Shown: positions 1 through 9,766, numbered from the stretch's first letter. The stretch is DNA of 64,000 nt from CAVQMC01 sp963713505 (GCA_963713505.1 CAVQMC010000001.1:211315-275314), one strand, 5' to 3'. Made by a program: numbers and translations. Notes: generated from the sequence alone by a model not told the origin.

Positions 1-46
1 TTCTTCATAAAGCTGAATTTGATAATTAATTTTAAAGGGAATTTTT

Positions 47-814
47 ATGTGCCTTATTGTTTTAGCAAATAATTATCATCCGAAATATAAATTGATTTTA
101 GCCGCAAATCGTGATGAGTTTTATTCACGCAGTACTGAACCTGCACATTTTTGGACAGATAATCCAAATTTGCTTGCAGGAAAAGATCTGCAAGCCGGCG
201 GAACATGGATGGGGATTACCAAAAACGGAAGATATGCTGCTATTACAAATTTTCGGGATCCAAGTTCAATGAATCCTAAAAATGTCTCCCGCGGAAAAAT
301 AGTCACCGATTATCTAAACAGTGTAGAATCACCAAAGAACTTTTTAGAAAATTTAATGGAAACGGCACAAAAGTATAATGGTTTTAATTTATTAGTAGGA
401 ACCACAAATGAATTATATTTTTTTTCCAATAGAACAAATGATCCTGAAAAATTAATCCCCAATATTTACGGTCTCAGTAATCATCTTTTAGATACACCAT
501 GGTCTAAAGTTGTTAAAAGCAAACAAGCTTTTGCTTATGCAATTGAACAAAAAGAGATCAATATCAAAAAACTTTTTAATTTGTTATCTGATACTTCCGT
601 TCCCCCTGATGATGAATTACCAGATACCGGAGTTGGAATAGAAATAGAAAGAATTGCTGCTCCTGTTTTTATTGAAAGTCCGACATATGGAACAAGAGCA
701 TCAACCGTTTTATTAATTGATAAAAACAACAATGTTACATTTATTGAAAAATCTCTTGATGTTGATAAAAAAGAATGGAATGAATCAAAATTCAATTTTA
801 GTATTGAGGAATAA
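47..814 (+). CDS. NRDE (TANGO2-like) family protein
   Basis: This 255-residue protein belongs to the NRDE/TANGO2 family (PF05742). The N-terminus reads Met-Cys-Leu-Ile, giving Cys2 as in N-terminal-nucleophile-type folds, and the family-naming NRDE motif occurs at residues 25-28 (AANRDEF). A conserved GGTWMG segment follows near residue 51. Family members are soluble and of poorly defined biochemistry; eukaryotic TANGO2 has been linked to lipid and haem handling. A purine-rich AAAGGGA lies 6 bases before the ATG and supports this start. It stands alone, with AT-rich DNA before the next gene. Family is confident, function is not. Confidence 0.85.
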   Translation: MCLIVLANNYHPKYKLILAANRDEFYSRSTEPAHFWTDNPNLLAGKDLQAGGTWMGITKNGRYAAITNFRDPSSMNPKNVSRGKIVTDYLNSVESPKNFLENLMETAQKYNGFNLLVGTTNELYFFSNRTNDPEKLIPNIYGLSNHLLDTPWSKVVKSKQAFAYAIEQKEINIKKLFNLLSDTSVPPDDELPDTGVGIEIERIAAPVFIESPTYGTRASTVLLIDKNNNVTFIEKSLDVDKKEWNESKFNFSIEE

Positions 815-985
815 GATAATTTGAAAATTCTTTTAATTTCAATATAAAAGATATTTCCATATTATTTTTAACTTAAATTAGGTTGGAAATGATATATTCG
901 ACACAGATTTTATTCATTTCCTTAATTATGTTCTAACGATCCTTTTCATCATTCAAAACTAAAGAAAAATTTAAAGAGGCTTTAT

Positions 986-1757
986 ATGTACAAAAAATTA
1001 TTCTGCATCATTTTTACTGTTTTATTTTTTAATACACTTATTTTCTCTCAGAATAAAATGAATGATAAAATCAAAACAAAAACTGTAACTTATTTAAGCG
1101 GGACTGATACCGTGAGTGCATATTTAGCCGAACCGGAAGGCGAAGGCCCATATCCCGGGTTAATTGTAATTCATGAATGGTGGGGATTAAAGGATTGGAT
1201 TAAACAAAATGCGGATGACTTTGCTAAACGAGGTTATGTTGCTTTGGCAATTGATTTATATAGAGGAAAATCAACCGATAAACCTGAAATTGCACGAAAA
1301 CTAATGCAAAGCGTACATGAGGATAGAGCAGCGACGAGATTTGAAAGCAGCATTCAGTGAATTAGTAAACATGAAAAATGTTAATAAAAATAAAATCGGA
1401 TCAATCGGCTGGTGTATGGGAGGAGGTTATTCACTGCAAGCAGCATTAAATATACCTGAATTAAAAGCTTGTGTGATAAACTATGGAAGACTTGTGACCG
1501 ATAAAAATTTAATTAAGAAAATAGATTGTCCGGTACTCGGAATTTTTGGTCAAGAAGACAAAGGGATAACTCCAAAAGATGTTAATAATTTTGAAAAAGC
1601 TTTAAATAAAGCTAATATAAAAAATAAAATTATTGATTATCCTGGAGTGAATCATGCTTTTATGAACCCAAACAACAAAAGCGGTTATAACAAACAAGTA
1701 GCCGAACAAGCATGGAAGGAAACTTATAATTTCCTTAATAAATATTTAAAGAATTAA
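986..1757 (+). CDS. Secreted dienelactone hydrolase family protein (one frameshift)
   Basis: This is an alpha/beta hydrolase of the dienelactone hydrolase family (PF01738). An N-terminal signal peptide (residues 1-21, ending FSQ) implies export. The first frame (986-1360) carries the HEWWGL oxyanion/Glu region. The second frame (to 1757) holds the nucleophile Cys in GWCMGGG, the Asp in GQEDKG and the His in VNHAF, which together form the Cys-Asp-His triad. The frame changes near 1330-1345, where DRAA of frame one joins RDLKAAF of frame two. Since both halves keep all catalytic residues, a one-base sequencing error is likelier than decay. Substrate is unknown; the family cleaves dienelactones and other small esters or lactones. 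Confidence 0.82.
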
Positions 1758-1762
1758 TGAAA

Positions 1763-3542
1763 TTAAACTTGTAAAAGTATCCTTCCCCATTTTTGTTTAA
1801 TATTGAATGAAACTTTTCCTTTTTCAGGTTTAATTTTTTCATTATTTAAGAGATCATTAATATCTCCTTTATGATCTGTTTTTATTTCCGTTGAAAAATC
1901 TTTTAAACTGTTATTAATACAAATTATTATTTTTTGATCCTTATAACTTCTAGAAAAAATAAAGATCTCATTTTTGTCATCTACCAATAATGTATTAAAA
2001 TCTCCCAATTGAAGTGCTTCATTAGAATTTCTAATATGAATTAATTTCTTAATGTGTTCATAAAGTTCTTTATTAAATTCAACTTTTTCCGGTTTGTTTT
2101 TTAATGTTTGATCCGGTAGAAAAATTTCGTCTTCATACTGCATATCATCCCAAACCATTGGTTTTCTGCAGCAGGGATCGTTAGCACCCCACATCCCAGC
2201 TTCATCTCCATAATAAATATAAGGAGCTCCGACATATGTCATTTGGAAAATTGATAATAGTTTAATTATATCATACTCTTCTTTAGTTGGTTTACGAAGT
2301 TTATATTTATGATTTGCTCCTTTCCAAATATCAAAAGTTTCTCCCCAATTTTTAATTTTTGCAAGATCTTTATTAACTAAATGAGAAGTCTGTCTTTGTG
2401 TGTCATGACTTCCATTTAAATTCATTTGAGCGTAAGTAACACACTCAGGGAATGCTTCTCTCAAAATTTTAAGTCGATTATCAAACTCGGAGGTTTTTAT
2501 TCTGGTTTTTTCATCAAAAAAATATTCCGAACAAATAAACAAAAAATTATAATTCATTAATGCATCAAATTCATCACCTTCTAAATATGATTTCATTTTA
2601 TTAGGTTCATCGACAATTTCCGCGGTAATATAAGCTTCGGGATTTATTGATTTTAACATGCTTTCTCCAATCTTTCCAAAATTTATGTTTAATACAAAAT
2701 GCTACATCCAATCTCCATCCGTCAATACCTTTTGATGTATCACCATCATTGTTTGGATTCATCCATCTTTTTGTAATATTAAAAATGTAATCTTTCGGAC
2801 CTTTCACAATTCCGTTTTCATCTTCTTTCCATTCGGGTAATTCTCTAAATCCAAACCAGCCTTCATAATCGAATTTTGAATGTTTATCAGGATCATCCCA
2901 GGAAACAACAGAAAACCAATCTTTATATTTTGATTTCTTTTGATTTTTCAAAACATCCCGAAAAGCCCAATGATTTAAACCTACATGATTAAAAACTCCG
3001 TCAATTATAATTTTCATTCCGTGTTTGTGAACTTCTTCAATTAATTTTAAGAATAGTTTATCTGCAGAAGTCCAAACCCAGGTTTTAGGATTATCGGGTA
3101 TTTCATTTTTTATTAATTCTCTATCACCTTCAGGATTTGGACCGAAATTGGGATCAATATGATGATAAGTTGCGCTGTCATATTTATGAGAAGAAGGTGA
3201 TTCGAAAACCGGATTAATATAAAGTGCACCGATTCCCAAATCCTTTAAATAATCCAGTTTATCAATTATTCCTTGTAGATCGCCACCGTATCTTCTTCTT
3301 TGAACATTGAACCAAATATCTTTTCCATTAGATTTTTCATAAGACTGTAATTTGTACCAGTCGGATGTCCAAGGATGAATCTGCCATTCGGAGCTGTGAT
3401 CGTGCGGCCAGGCGCCTTTTAAAGTTTCAATAGTTGGATCATTTGAAGCATCTCCATTTCTGAATCTATCCGGAAATATTTGATACCAAACTACTTTTTT
3501 TGCCCAATCGGGGACAAAATCTTTACCTGTTTTTTGAGTCAT
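1763..3542 (-). CDS. GH13 alpha-amylase family glycosidase (one frameshift)
   Basis: This glycoside hydrolase family 13 enzyme is of the cyclomaltodextrinase/neopullulanase type. The N-terminal frame (3542-2607) starts MTQKTGKDF and has region I (DGVFNH) and region II with the nucleophile Asp (GWRLDVA). The second frame (2659-1763) continues with region III (ITAEIVDEP, acid/base Glu) and region IV (NGSHDTQR, transition-state Asp). The frames cross near 2650 (WRKHVK to SINPEAY). No signal peptide is visible, so it probably acts on intracellular maltodextrins, possibly with the 4-alpha-glucanotransferase at 28.5 kb. All catalytic residues are present, so the shift is probably a sequencing error. 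Exact specificity cannot be told. Confidence 0.85.
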
Positions 3543-3778
3543 TTAATATCTTACTTGAGAGTCATTAATAAAAAGGATTAATATTGGTGCACAAAATAGT
3601 AAAAAGCATAGATTTAATGTATATGAATTTATCTAAACTCAAGATTAAACATAAAATTTAAATTGATCTATATAATTTAATTACAAAATATTTATTGGAT
3701 TTTTACATATTTTAGATTTAATAACAATTCTTATAAAAGTGTCAATAAAAGAATTACAATAATTTTAAGAGAATTTAC

Positions 3779-4552
3779 ATGTATAGATTTTTCATCTTTA
3801 TTCCGATCTTTTTTTTAAGTTACATCTCTATTTCACTTGCCGGAGAATTTGAAAGCTTAATAAAAAAGGGTGATGAATTTTATAAAAATTTGGATAACCT
3901 GGATGCAGTAAAATTTTATGAATCAGCTTATAAATTATCTCCAAATAATTTTGAAGTTTTAAAAAAATTAACAAGGACTTTAAATGATGCCGGAGAAGAA
4001 CAGTTTGAACTTAGAAATCGCGATTCTGCCCAAACTTATATTAATCGTGCAGTAAAATTAGCAGAGACTTTCAAAAAAGAATTTCCGGATAGTGCAATTG
4101 TTTACAGCTATATTGCGCTTTGCTATGGAAATTTAGCAATGTTCAAAGGAGGTAAGGAGAAAATCAAACTGGCAAATATAATTAAGGATAACGCTGAGAA
4201 ATCTATTAAAATGGATTCAAGTAATTATCTTCCATATATAATTTTAGGAATTTACAACAGAGAGGTTGCGAGTTTAAGCTGGTTTGAGAAATTATTTGCC
4301 GACACTTTTTTCGGCAGTCTGCCGGATGGTTCATATAACCAATCTTTGAAAATGTTCCGGAAAGCTTTGAGTTTTAATCCGAATATGATTGTTGCTATTT
4401 TTCAAATGTCCAGGACTTACAGAAAACTTGAAATGTTTGATAGAGAAAAAGAATTACTTCAAAAAGTGTTGGACTTACCGGTTGTAAATTTTAGAGACAA
4501 ATTTGCAAAAATAAAAGCACAAAGAAGATTAACTCAAATGGGAAAAGAATAA
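3779..4552 (+). CDS. Exported TPR-repeat protein
   Basis: A 257-residue protein with a hydrophobic signal sequence (residues 1-21, ending SLAG) followed by helical tetratricopeptide-like repeats. Examples are the segments around FYKNLDNLDAVKFYESAYKL and YNQSLKMFRKALSFNPN. It resembles exported TPR proteins of Bacteroidota that act as periplasmic scaffolds, but no specific partner is evident. It is monocistronic, followed at once by a strong hairpin that also serves the convergent rhodanese gene. Function unknown beyond likely protein-protein interaction. Confidence 0.75.
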   Translation: MYRFFIFIPIFFLSYISISLAGEFESLIKKGDEFYKNLDNLDAVKFYESAYKLSPNNFEVLKKLTRTLNDAGEEQFELRNRDSAQTYINRAVKLAETFKKEFPDSAIVYSYIALCYGNLAMFKGGKEKIKLANIIKDNAEKSIKMDSSNYLPYIILGIYNREVASLSWFEKLFADTFFGSLPDGSYNQSLKMFRKALSFNPNMIVAIFQMSRTYRKLEMFDREKELLQKVLDLPVVNFRDKFAKIKAQRRLTQMGKE

Positions 4553-4554
4553 AA

Positions 4555-4581
4555 AAAGCGCATCAAAAAATAATGCGCTTT
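4555..4581. terminator. Bidirectional intrinsic terminator
   Basis: A perfect 9-bp stem AAAGCGCAT/ATGCGCTTT closes a short A-rich loop, starting 3 bases after the TPR gene stop. The stem has A residues on its left and T residues on its right, and it lies between two convergent genes, so it can end transcription from both. Confidence 0.8.
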
Positions 4582-4602
4582 CCAAAAACTAATTTTGATA
4601 TT

Positions 4603-5007
4603 TTAATTAGATTTATCTTGTTTCATTTCGTCTTTTCTATACTGCGTCATTCCCCCGGCAACATTTTCAACTTTAAATCCGTCCTTTAATAACATTTTTG
4701 ATGCAATTGATGATCTATGACCTGTTCTGCATATAACCGCAATTTTTTTATCTTTATATTTATCTAATTCGCTGACTCTTTTATCCAATTCCTGCAGTGG
4801 AATATTTACAACACCTTTTATATGTCCTAAAGGTCCTGTTAATTCCTGCGGAGTTCTTACATCAAGTATCACCAAATCTTTATTTGTTTTCATCTGTTCT
4901 CTTAACTGTTTAGTGGATATAGTAGGTAAATTTGCATCTTGAGCGTTACATCCGAAATTTACAGCAACAAATAAAAATAATACAATCATTATTTTTAATT
5001 TATTCAT
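4603..5007 (-). CDS. Exported rhodanese-like domain protein
   Basis: A 134-residue single rhodanese domain with an N-terminal signal. Cys20 in NFGC could be a lipoprotein acylation site, with a non-canonical lipobox. The active-site loop CRTGHRS (Cys93) and the upstream LDVRTPQE and GHIKGVVNIPL motifs are typical of catalytic rhodaneses, which carry sulfane sulfur as a Cys persulfide. It is the last gene of a same-strand set with FmdB, OsmC and a sigma/anti-sigma pair, which fits periplasmic sulfur or thiol handling. The sulfur acceptor is unknown. Confidence 0.85.
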   Translation of the reverse strand: MNKLKIMIVLFLFVAVNFGCNAQDANLPTISTKQLREQMKTNKDLVILDVRTPQELTGPLGHIKGVVNIPLQELDKRVSELDKYKDKKIAVICRTGHRSSIASKMLLKDGFKVENVAGGMTQYRKDEMKQDKSN

Positions 5008-5045
5008 TTGTTCTCCGTCAAATATTTATTTTTATAAACTTTTGC

Positions 5046-5288
5046 TTAATTTAATCCACACAAACCAGAAGCGCAACCGCCGCCGGAAGGTACATCTGAA
5101 CTTCCGCTGTTCTGTGATGAAGAATAACTATATGAACCGTCTTTAGCTGAGCTGAAAGTTGAAAATAGTTTTTTGTTATTTTCAGATCCGCATTTCGGAC
5201 AAATTACATCTTCATTGGATAAAGCAGATTTATGAAGATGTTCATATTTTTCTCCACAGTTTTCACATTTATATTCAAAAATAGGCAT
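5046..5288 (-). CDS. FmdB-family zinc ribbon protein
   Basis: An 80-residue protein beginning MPIFEYKCENCG, the hallmark of the FmdB zinc ribbon family. Two knuckles (CENC and CPKC) give a four-Cys zinc site in residues 8-37. The tail is Ser/Gly-rich and ends with a Cys-rich GGGCASGLCG segment, usual in this family. The name derives from a proposed formamidase regulator, but DNA binding has not been shown for most members. Tight spacing between rhodanese and OsmC suggests cotranscription. Confidence 0.85.
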   Translation of the reverse strand: MPIFEYKCENCGEKYEHLHKSALSNEDVICPKCGSENNKKLFSTFSSAKDGSYSYSSSQNSGSSDVPSGGGCASGLCGLN

Positions 5289-5313
5289 TTCATCTCCTTG
5301 ATTATTTAGAATA

Positions 5314-5751
5314 TTAAGAATTTACACTTACTTCAGGTGTTAATATTATTTTAGTTTTTACAGAGCGGGAAATCAAACAGGCTTTTTCTGCTTTATCAAT
5401 AATCCTTAAAGTTTTATCCATGTCTTTTTCATCATTAATTATTACCTGCGGATTAAGTTCTATTTCAGAAATCATAAATTTACCTTCGACTCTTTCCAGT
5501 TTTCCAACCGCTTCACATTCAAATGATTTGAATGATAACTTAGAATTATCCGCAATTGCTAAAAATGTAGTCATTAAACAAGAATTTACCGATGCAACAT
5601 ATAAATGCTCGGGTGACCAAGTATTGGGTACTCCTTTTTCGAATTCAGGCGGAGTTGCAACTTTAAAAGAAGTTAAATCCGGAGCAGAAAGTTTTCCTAG
5701 TCTTCCTTCTTCCCATTTTACTGTAGTGTTATATAAATGAATATTTTCCAT
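5314..5751 (-). CDS. OsmC-family peroxiredoxin-like protein
   Basis: A 145-residue OsmC/Ohr-fold protein. The two family cysteines are seen in SVNSCLMTTF (about Cys58, peroxidatic) and KACLISRSV (about Cys124, resolving). The SPEHLYVASV segment before the first Cys is typical. Family members reduce organic hydroperoxides using small thiols or lipoylated proteins. It lies directly downstream of an ECF sigma/zinc anti-sigma pair and upstream of FmdB and rhodanese genes, which suggests oxidative or thiol-stress induction. Confidence 0.88.
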   Translation of the reverse strand: MENIHLYNTTVKWEEGRLGKLSAPDLTSFKVATPPEFEKGVPNTWSPEHLYVASVNSCLMTTFLAIADNSKLSFKSFECEAVGKLERVEGKFMISEIELNPQVIINDEKDMDKTLRIIDKAEKACLISRSVKTKIILTPEVSVNS

Positions 5752-5854
5752 AATTATTTCCTGGATTTTTGCTAAATAAATTTGATGCTTAAACAGTTAG
5801 AAAGGATTCGTAATTTTGAGGATAAGAATTAGATATAGAAGTGATTAACTATTT

Positions 5855-6103
5855 TTAGTCTTTATCGTCAATCTCCAAATCTAAAAACGACATTAATCTA
5901 TCGTGTGCACCTTTTGGAAGATCTTCATTATATTTTTTGTAGAAATCAATTGTTAATTCAACTGTTTTAAAATAATTCTGGCAGCCTTCGCATTCATCAA
6001 GGTGAGCTTTTATAGCACGGCATTTATCAGAGTTTAAATCTTCTCCGAGACTGTCGCAAATATGCCTCATTACTTCTTTACAACTTACAGTTTCTTCTTT
6101 CAT
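5855..6103 (-). CDS. Zinc-finger anti-sigma factor (ZAS type)
   Basis: This 82-residue soluble protein has the zinc anti-sigma signature His34-x3-Cys38-x2-Cys41 plus an upstream Cys8 (and Cys16, Cys28). That arrangement is like RsrA-type redox-sensitive anti-sigma factors. No membrane segment is present, so sensing would be cytoplasmic. Its start overlaps the end of the sigma factor gene by 4 bases (ATGA), indicating translational coupling. In RsrA-like proteins thiol oxidation releases zinc and frees the sigma factor; whether that happens here is inferred from the motif and from the OsmC and rhodanese neighbours. Confidence 0.85.
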   Translation of the reverse strand: MKEETVSCKEVMRHICDSLGEDLNSDKCRAIKAHLDECEGCQNYFKTVELTIDFYKKYNEDLPKGAHDRLMSFLDLEIDDKD

Positions 6104-6660
6104 TTCTTAAAAGCCTCTGTTAATTCGTTTCTTAAAAATGCTCTGGCTCTATGAAGCCTGGATTTTACAGCCGGTACAGAAAGTTCAGTAGCTTTGGCTG
6201 TCTCTTCTGTTGATAATCCTTCAACATCTCTCATTAAAAAAACCATTCTGTATTCTGGAGATAATTTAGTAATTGCGGTATCCAGTATATTTTTTAGTTC
6301 AATATTTTCAACACTTTTAGAAGGAATTTCCTTCCAATCTGCTATATGGCTGTCATCGAACAAACCGTCTTCATCATCAATTGAAACATAGTTTCTATTT
6401 TTATTTTTTCTGGCCTGCATTAAGCAATGATTTGCGACTATTCTATAAAGCCAGGTTGAAAGTTTAGATTTTCCATCAAATTGATGCAGGGATTTTACCA
6501 TACTTAAAAAAGTTTCCTGCATTATATTTTCAGCTTTTTCTTTATCTCTGCAAATCTTGAAAGAAAAGTTATAAACTGTCTTTTCATAACTCTTAATCAA
6601 ATCGCTTAATGCTCGTTTATCTCCGCTCTGCGCTTTTTCAATTATTTCAGTTTCGCTCAT
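6100..6660 (-). CDS. ECF-type RNA polymerase sigma factor
   Basis: A 186-residue sigma-70 family factor with only regions 2 and 4. Region 2 is at about residues 22-90 (core-binding AENIMQETFL, then KLSTWLYRIVANH). Region 4 is near the C-terminus (LSPEYRMVFLMRDVEGLSTEETA, helix-turn-helix SVPAVKSRLHRAR). It forms a coupled pair with the following zinc anti-sigma gene and heads the OsmC/FmdB/rhodanese set. It probably directs a stress regulon, perhaps including its own operon. The target promoter motif could not be identified by eye. Confidence 0.9.
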   Translation of the reverse strand: MSETEIIEKAQSGDKRALSDLIKSYEKTVYNFSFKICRDKEKAENIMQETFLSMVKSLHQFDGKSKLSTWLYRIVANHCLMQARKNKNRNYVSIDDEDGLFDDSHIADWKEIPSKSVENIELKNILDTAITKLSPEYRMVFLMRDVEGLSTEETAKATELSVPAVKSRLHRARAFLRNELTEAFKK

Positions 6661-7003
6661 TATGTAAGATGCGTTTAAAATTATAAGGATTCATTAAAAA
6701 GTGAATTGTAAAAATAAACATTATTTACTTATCTTCCATTACACATTTGTTTCAAATAACAATTTATATATAGTTGTATAATTAGAATCGTTTAACTCCC
6801 TCTCTTAAAGTTTAATTAAATATTTCGATAATTATAATAAATGATTGCCTAAAATTATTAATTTTTTCATAAATTAATAAGATAAATCTAATCATCTTAA
6901 AAACTTGCAATTAGACAGCCAATATTGTAAATATGGTAAAATTGTTTTATCATTTAAAAGTATAGATTTAATAACATTATAATTTGCTAAAGTTAATTTT
7001 TAT
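6661..7003. other. Divergent intergenic region
   Basis: About 340 AT-rich bases separate the divergently read sigma-factor and sensor-protein genes. It must hold promoters for both sides. No hairpin, repeat, small reading frame with a start signal, or RNA gene was recognised. Confidence 0.5.
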
Positions 7004-8806
7004 ATGAAATCTCAAAAACAGAATCTGATATACATTACAAACAACCAGCTATTTAGTGGAATTAGAACTTCGATTGCCAAATTAAAATTCAATCATAAAA
7101 ACTTTCAAGATTTTAAAGAAGGGGAAATAATTTATCAGCCCGGTAATAAAAGTGAATATTTATATTTAATTACCAATGGCGAAGTTAAAATGAAACAAAC
7201 CGGCAATCATAGCCGCCCGGTTATAAAAGTTAAAAATGAATTTTTCGGCGAAAAAGAATTGTTGAGTGAAACCCTGCGCACTTCTTCTGCCGTGGCAAAT
7301 ACAGACTGTACTATTTACAAATTAAAACTTAAAGAAGTAAAAAATTTAATTTCTAAAAACCCTCTCGTAAAACAAAACATTAGTAAATCTTTATCTTACG
7401 AAATTGACGATGAAGGAAATACTGAATCCAAAGTTGATCTTGATCCTCTTCCAATAGATTTGGATAAAGATACGGTTAAGATCAAAGATATTCCTGCGCC
7501 TAAAAAGAAAGAAGAAAATAAAAATAAAGAAGATGATGAAAACAGCAAAGAAGAGTCTGAAATAATTTTAGATGAAAAAGAGATTGATGAAATGCTTAAA
7601 GAAGATGATGAAAGAAAAGAAGAAAAGGAAGTTATTTCAGGGATTTCTGAAAACACACTAAAAAAAATAATTGAAGAATTAACTATAGTAAATTCGCAGC
7701 TAAACTATGAAGATACTTTAAATTCCATAATTGATGGTTATAGAAAAATTTCTGGTGCGGAAAGCGGAATTTTAAATGTATATGTCGATGAGAATGATAC
7801 ATCAAAGAAAAAAAGTTATTACGGAAGTGATTCACATAGAATCGCTTTAGAAGTTATAGACGATTTAGCAGAAGAAACTCTGGTAAAAAAGAAAACAATT
7901 AATCTTTCCAAACTTGCAAACGATCAAAGATTTAAAATTAAAACCGAAGATAAAAATTTTACAATAAATTCTTATATATCATTTCCTGTTATAAGCAGCG
8001 ATGATGAAGTTAATGCAATAGTTCAATTATTCAACAGTCCAAATGGACGATTTCAAAAAATTGATGAAAAACTCTTTTCAATTTTTACTTATCATTCTTC
8101 AAAAGCTATAGGAGAAATTTGGAAAAAAGAGGAAAAGATAAAGAAAGAAAAATTAGAAACGCTTAAGCAAATTTATAATTTTTTAGTTCCGGACATTAAA
8201 TATCCTGTACTTGCAATCAGACACTACGCTTCTTTAATAAAACAAAGAGAAGAAAACGAGGATATCAAGTCAGTTTTAAATATGATGATTCTTCAGGCTA
8301 ATTCTATTTCTGACATTATTGAATCAACCTTTGAATTTACTCAGAATAAATACTCCATTAAAAAAGAATTAACCGGTGCAAATGAATTAGTTGAAAATGT
8401 TTTGGAATTGCTTTCTGAATATGTGGAATCAAGAAATGTAAAACTGTTTAAAAAATTAGATGGAGATGCGACTATTCAAGTTGACAAAAAGGAATTTTAT
8501 CAAGCATGTTTTCAAATTGCAAAAAACTCATGCGATGCAATGCCGAGCGGCGGAAGTCTTTTTGTGACCACAGCTAGAAACGGTGAAAACATAAAACTTG
8601 AATTTAAGGATGAAGGGAAAGGTATAGCAGAAGATGTTAAGCCGAAAATATTCGAACCTTTTTATAGTTACGGCAAAGGAAATGCTACAGGGATAGGTTT
8701 GGCTATTGCTAAAAAAATAATAAAAGAGCATGAAGGAACTATAGATTTTGAAAGCGCAGAAAACGAAGGGACGAAATTTACAATTTCACTTCCTATTATT
8801 AGTTAA
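7004..8806 (+). CDS. CNMP-binding/GAF/HATPase sensor protein lacking the phospho-acceptor His
   Basis: A 600-residue soluble sensor. Residues 25-130 form a cyclic-nucleotide-binding-type beta roll (GEIIYQPGNKSEYLYLI, FFGEKELLSETLRTSSAVA). Residues about 150-215 are a highly acidic/basic low-complexity linker, and residues 220-380 look like a GAF domain. The C-terminal ATPase is complete: N box (NSCDAMPSGG), G1 (DEGKGIAED), F box (FEPFYSY) and G2 (ATGIGLAIAKK). The dimerisation helix reads VPDIKYPVLAIRHY where kinases have SHELRTPL, so Pro396 replaces the phosphorylated His. It may be an ATPase-type output or a degenerate kinase. No response regulator is adjacent. Confidence 0.8.
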   Translation: MKSQKQNLIYITNNQLFSGIRTSIAKLKFNHKNFQDFKEGEIIYQPGNKSEYLYLITNGEVKMKQTGNHSRPVIKVKNEFFGEKELLSETLRTSSAVANTDCTIYKLKLKEVKNLISKNPLVKQNISKSLSYEIDDEGNTESKVDLDPLPIDLDKDTVKIKDIPAPKKKEENKNKEDDENSKEESEIILDEKEIDEMLKEDDERKEEKEVISGISENTLKKIIEELTIVNSQLNYEDTLNSIIDGYRKISGAESGILNVYVDENDTSKKKSYYGSDSHRIALEVIDDLAEETLVKKKTINLSKLANDQRFKIKTEDKNFTINSYISFPVISSDDEVNAIVQLFNSPNGRFQKIDEKLFSIFTYHSSKAIGEIWKKEEKIKKEKLETLKQIYNFLVPDIKYPVLAIRHYASLIKQREENEDIKSVLNMMILQANSISDIIESTFEFTQNKYSIKKELTGANELVENVLELLSEYVESRNVKLFKKLDGDATIQVDKKEFYQACFQIAKNSCDAMPSGGSLFVTTARNGENIKLEFKDEGKGIAEDVKPKIFEPFYSYGKGNATGIGLAIAKKIIKEHEGTIDFESAENEGTKFTISLPIIS

Positions 8807-8857
8807 CAGTTACGATTTCAGGGAAAAAGATCTTATCATTTAGATTTCAATCTTTTA

Positions 8858-9766
8858 ATGCCTTATAATTTAATCACAATTCTTGGTCCTACCGCAACTG
8901 GCAAAACAAAGTTAGCAGTTAAGTTAGCAGATTTCATTAACGGCGAAATCATTTCCGCAGATTCAAGACAGGTCTATAAAAAATTAGATATCGGCACCGG
9001 GAAAGATTATGAAGATTATATCATTAACAATAAAAACATTCCATATCATTTAATTGATATTGTTGAACCTGAAAATGAATATAATTTATTTGCTTTTCAG
9101 AATGATTTTTATAAAGCTTACGATAGAATTAAATCATTGAATAAAACCCCTTTTTTAGTAGGCGGGACAGGGCTTTATTTAAGCTCAATTATTCAAAATT
9201 ACGATTTAAAAGAAGCGGAATTTATTAAGGAAGATATTGATAAACTATTAAGTTATGATATTGAAAAATTGAGAACTATTTATTTAAAACTGAACCCAAA
9301 CCTGCATAATACAACAGATCTTTTAAAAAAAGAAAGGTTAATAAAAGCCATTTTAATTCTTAAAGAAAAAGGCAAATCCGTTAGGCCAAAACAAAAAATT
9401 ACTTCACTTAATATTGGAATCAAAATTTCAAGAGAAGAATTAAAAGAAAATATTTCAAAAAGATTAAAACAGCGTTTAGAAAATAATATGATAGATGAAG
9501 TAAAAAACTTAATCGATGAAGGATTAACATACGAAAGACTTTTTTCATTAGGTTTGGAATACAAATTTATTGCTCTCCATATAAAAGGCGAACTTAATTA
9601 TAATGATATGTATCAAAAATTAAACAGTGCTATTTACGATTTTGCAAAAAGACAAATTAAATGGTTTAGAAAAATGGGGCGAGAAGGAGTTGAAATAAAT
9701 TGGATCGAAGGTCCGGATATTGAGAAGAGCAAAGAATTGATCAATAAGAATTATTTTAACAAATAA
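8858..9766 (+). CDS. miaA: tRNA dimethylallyltransferase MiaA
   Basis: MiaA transfers a dimethylallyl group to N6 of A37 in tRNAs reading UNN codons. The 302-residue protein has the P-loop GPTATGKTKLA (residues 10-20), the DSRQVYKKLDIGTGK substrate motif (about residues 34-48), VGGTGLYLSS, and a C-terminal YAFAKRQ-like motif (YDFAKRQIKWFRK) expected of the family. Length matches bacterial MiaA. Its stop codon overlaps the ATG of the following glycosyltransferase gene (TAATG), suggesting coupling. Confidence 0.95.
   Translation: MPYNLITILGPTATGKTKLAVKLADFINGEIISADSRQVYKKLDIGTGKDYEDYIINNKNIPYHLIDIVEPENEYNLFAFQNDFYKAYDRIKSLNKTPFLVGGTGLYLSSIIQNYDLKEAEFIKEDIDKLLSYDIEKLRTIYLKLNPNLHNTTDLLKKERLIKAILILKEKGKSVRPKQKITSLNIGIKISREELKENISKRLKQRLENNMIDEVKNLIDEGLTYERLFSLGLEYKFIALHIKGELNYNDMYQKLNSAIYDFAKRQIKWFRKMGREGVEINWIEGPDIEKSKELINKNYFNK

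Noticed and set aside
986..1757. Dienelactone hydrolase as a pseudogene or two genes
   Set aside because: All three catalytic residues survive across a single frame change, and the same kind of break affects essential genes nearby.
7396..7656. Ser-rich open frame antisense to the sensor kinase linker
   Set aside because: It is a shadow of the low-complexity Glu/Lys linker codons; no start signal or family match.
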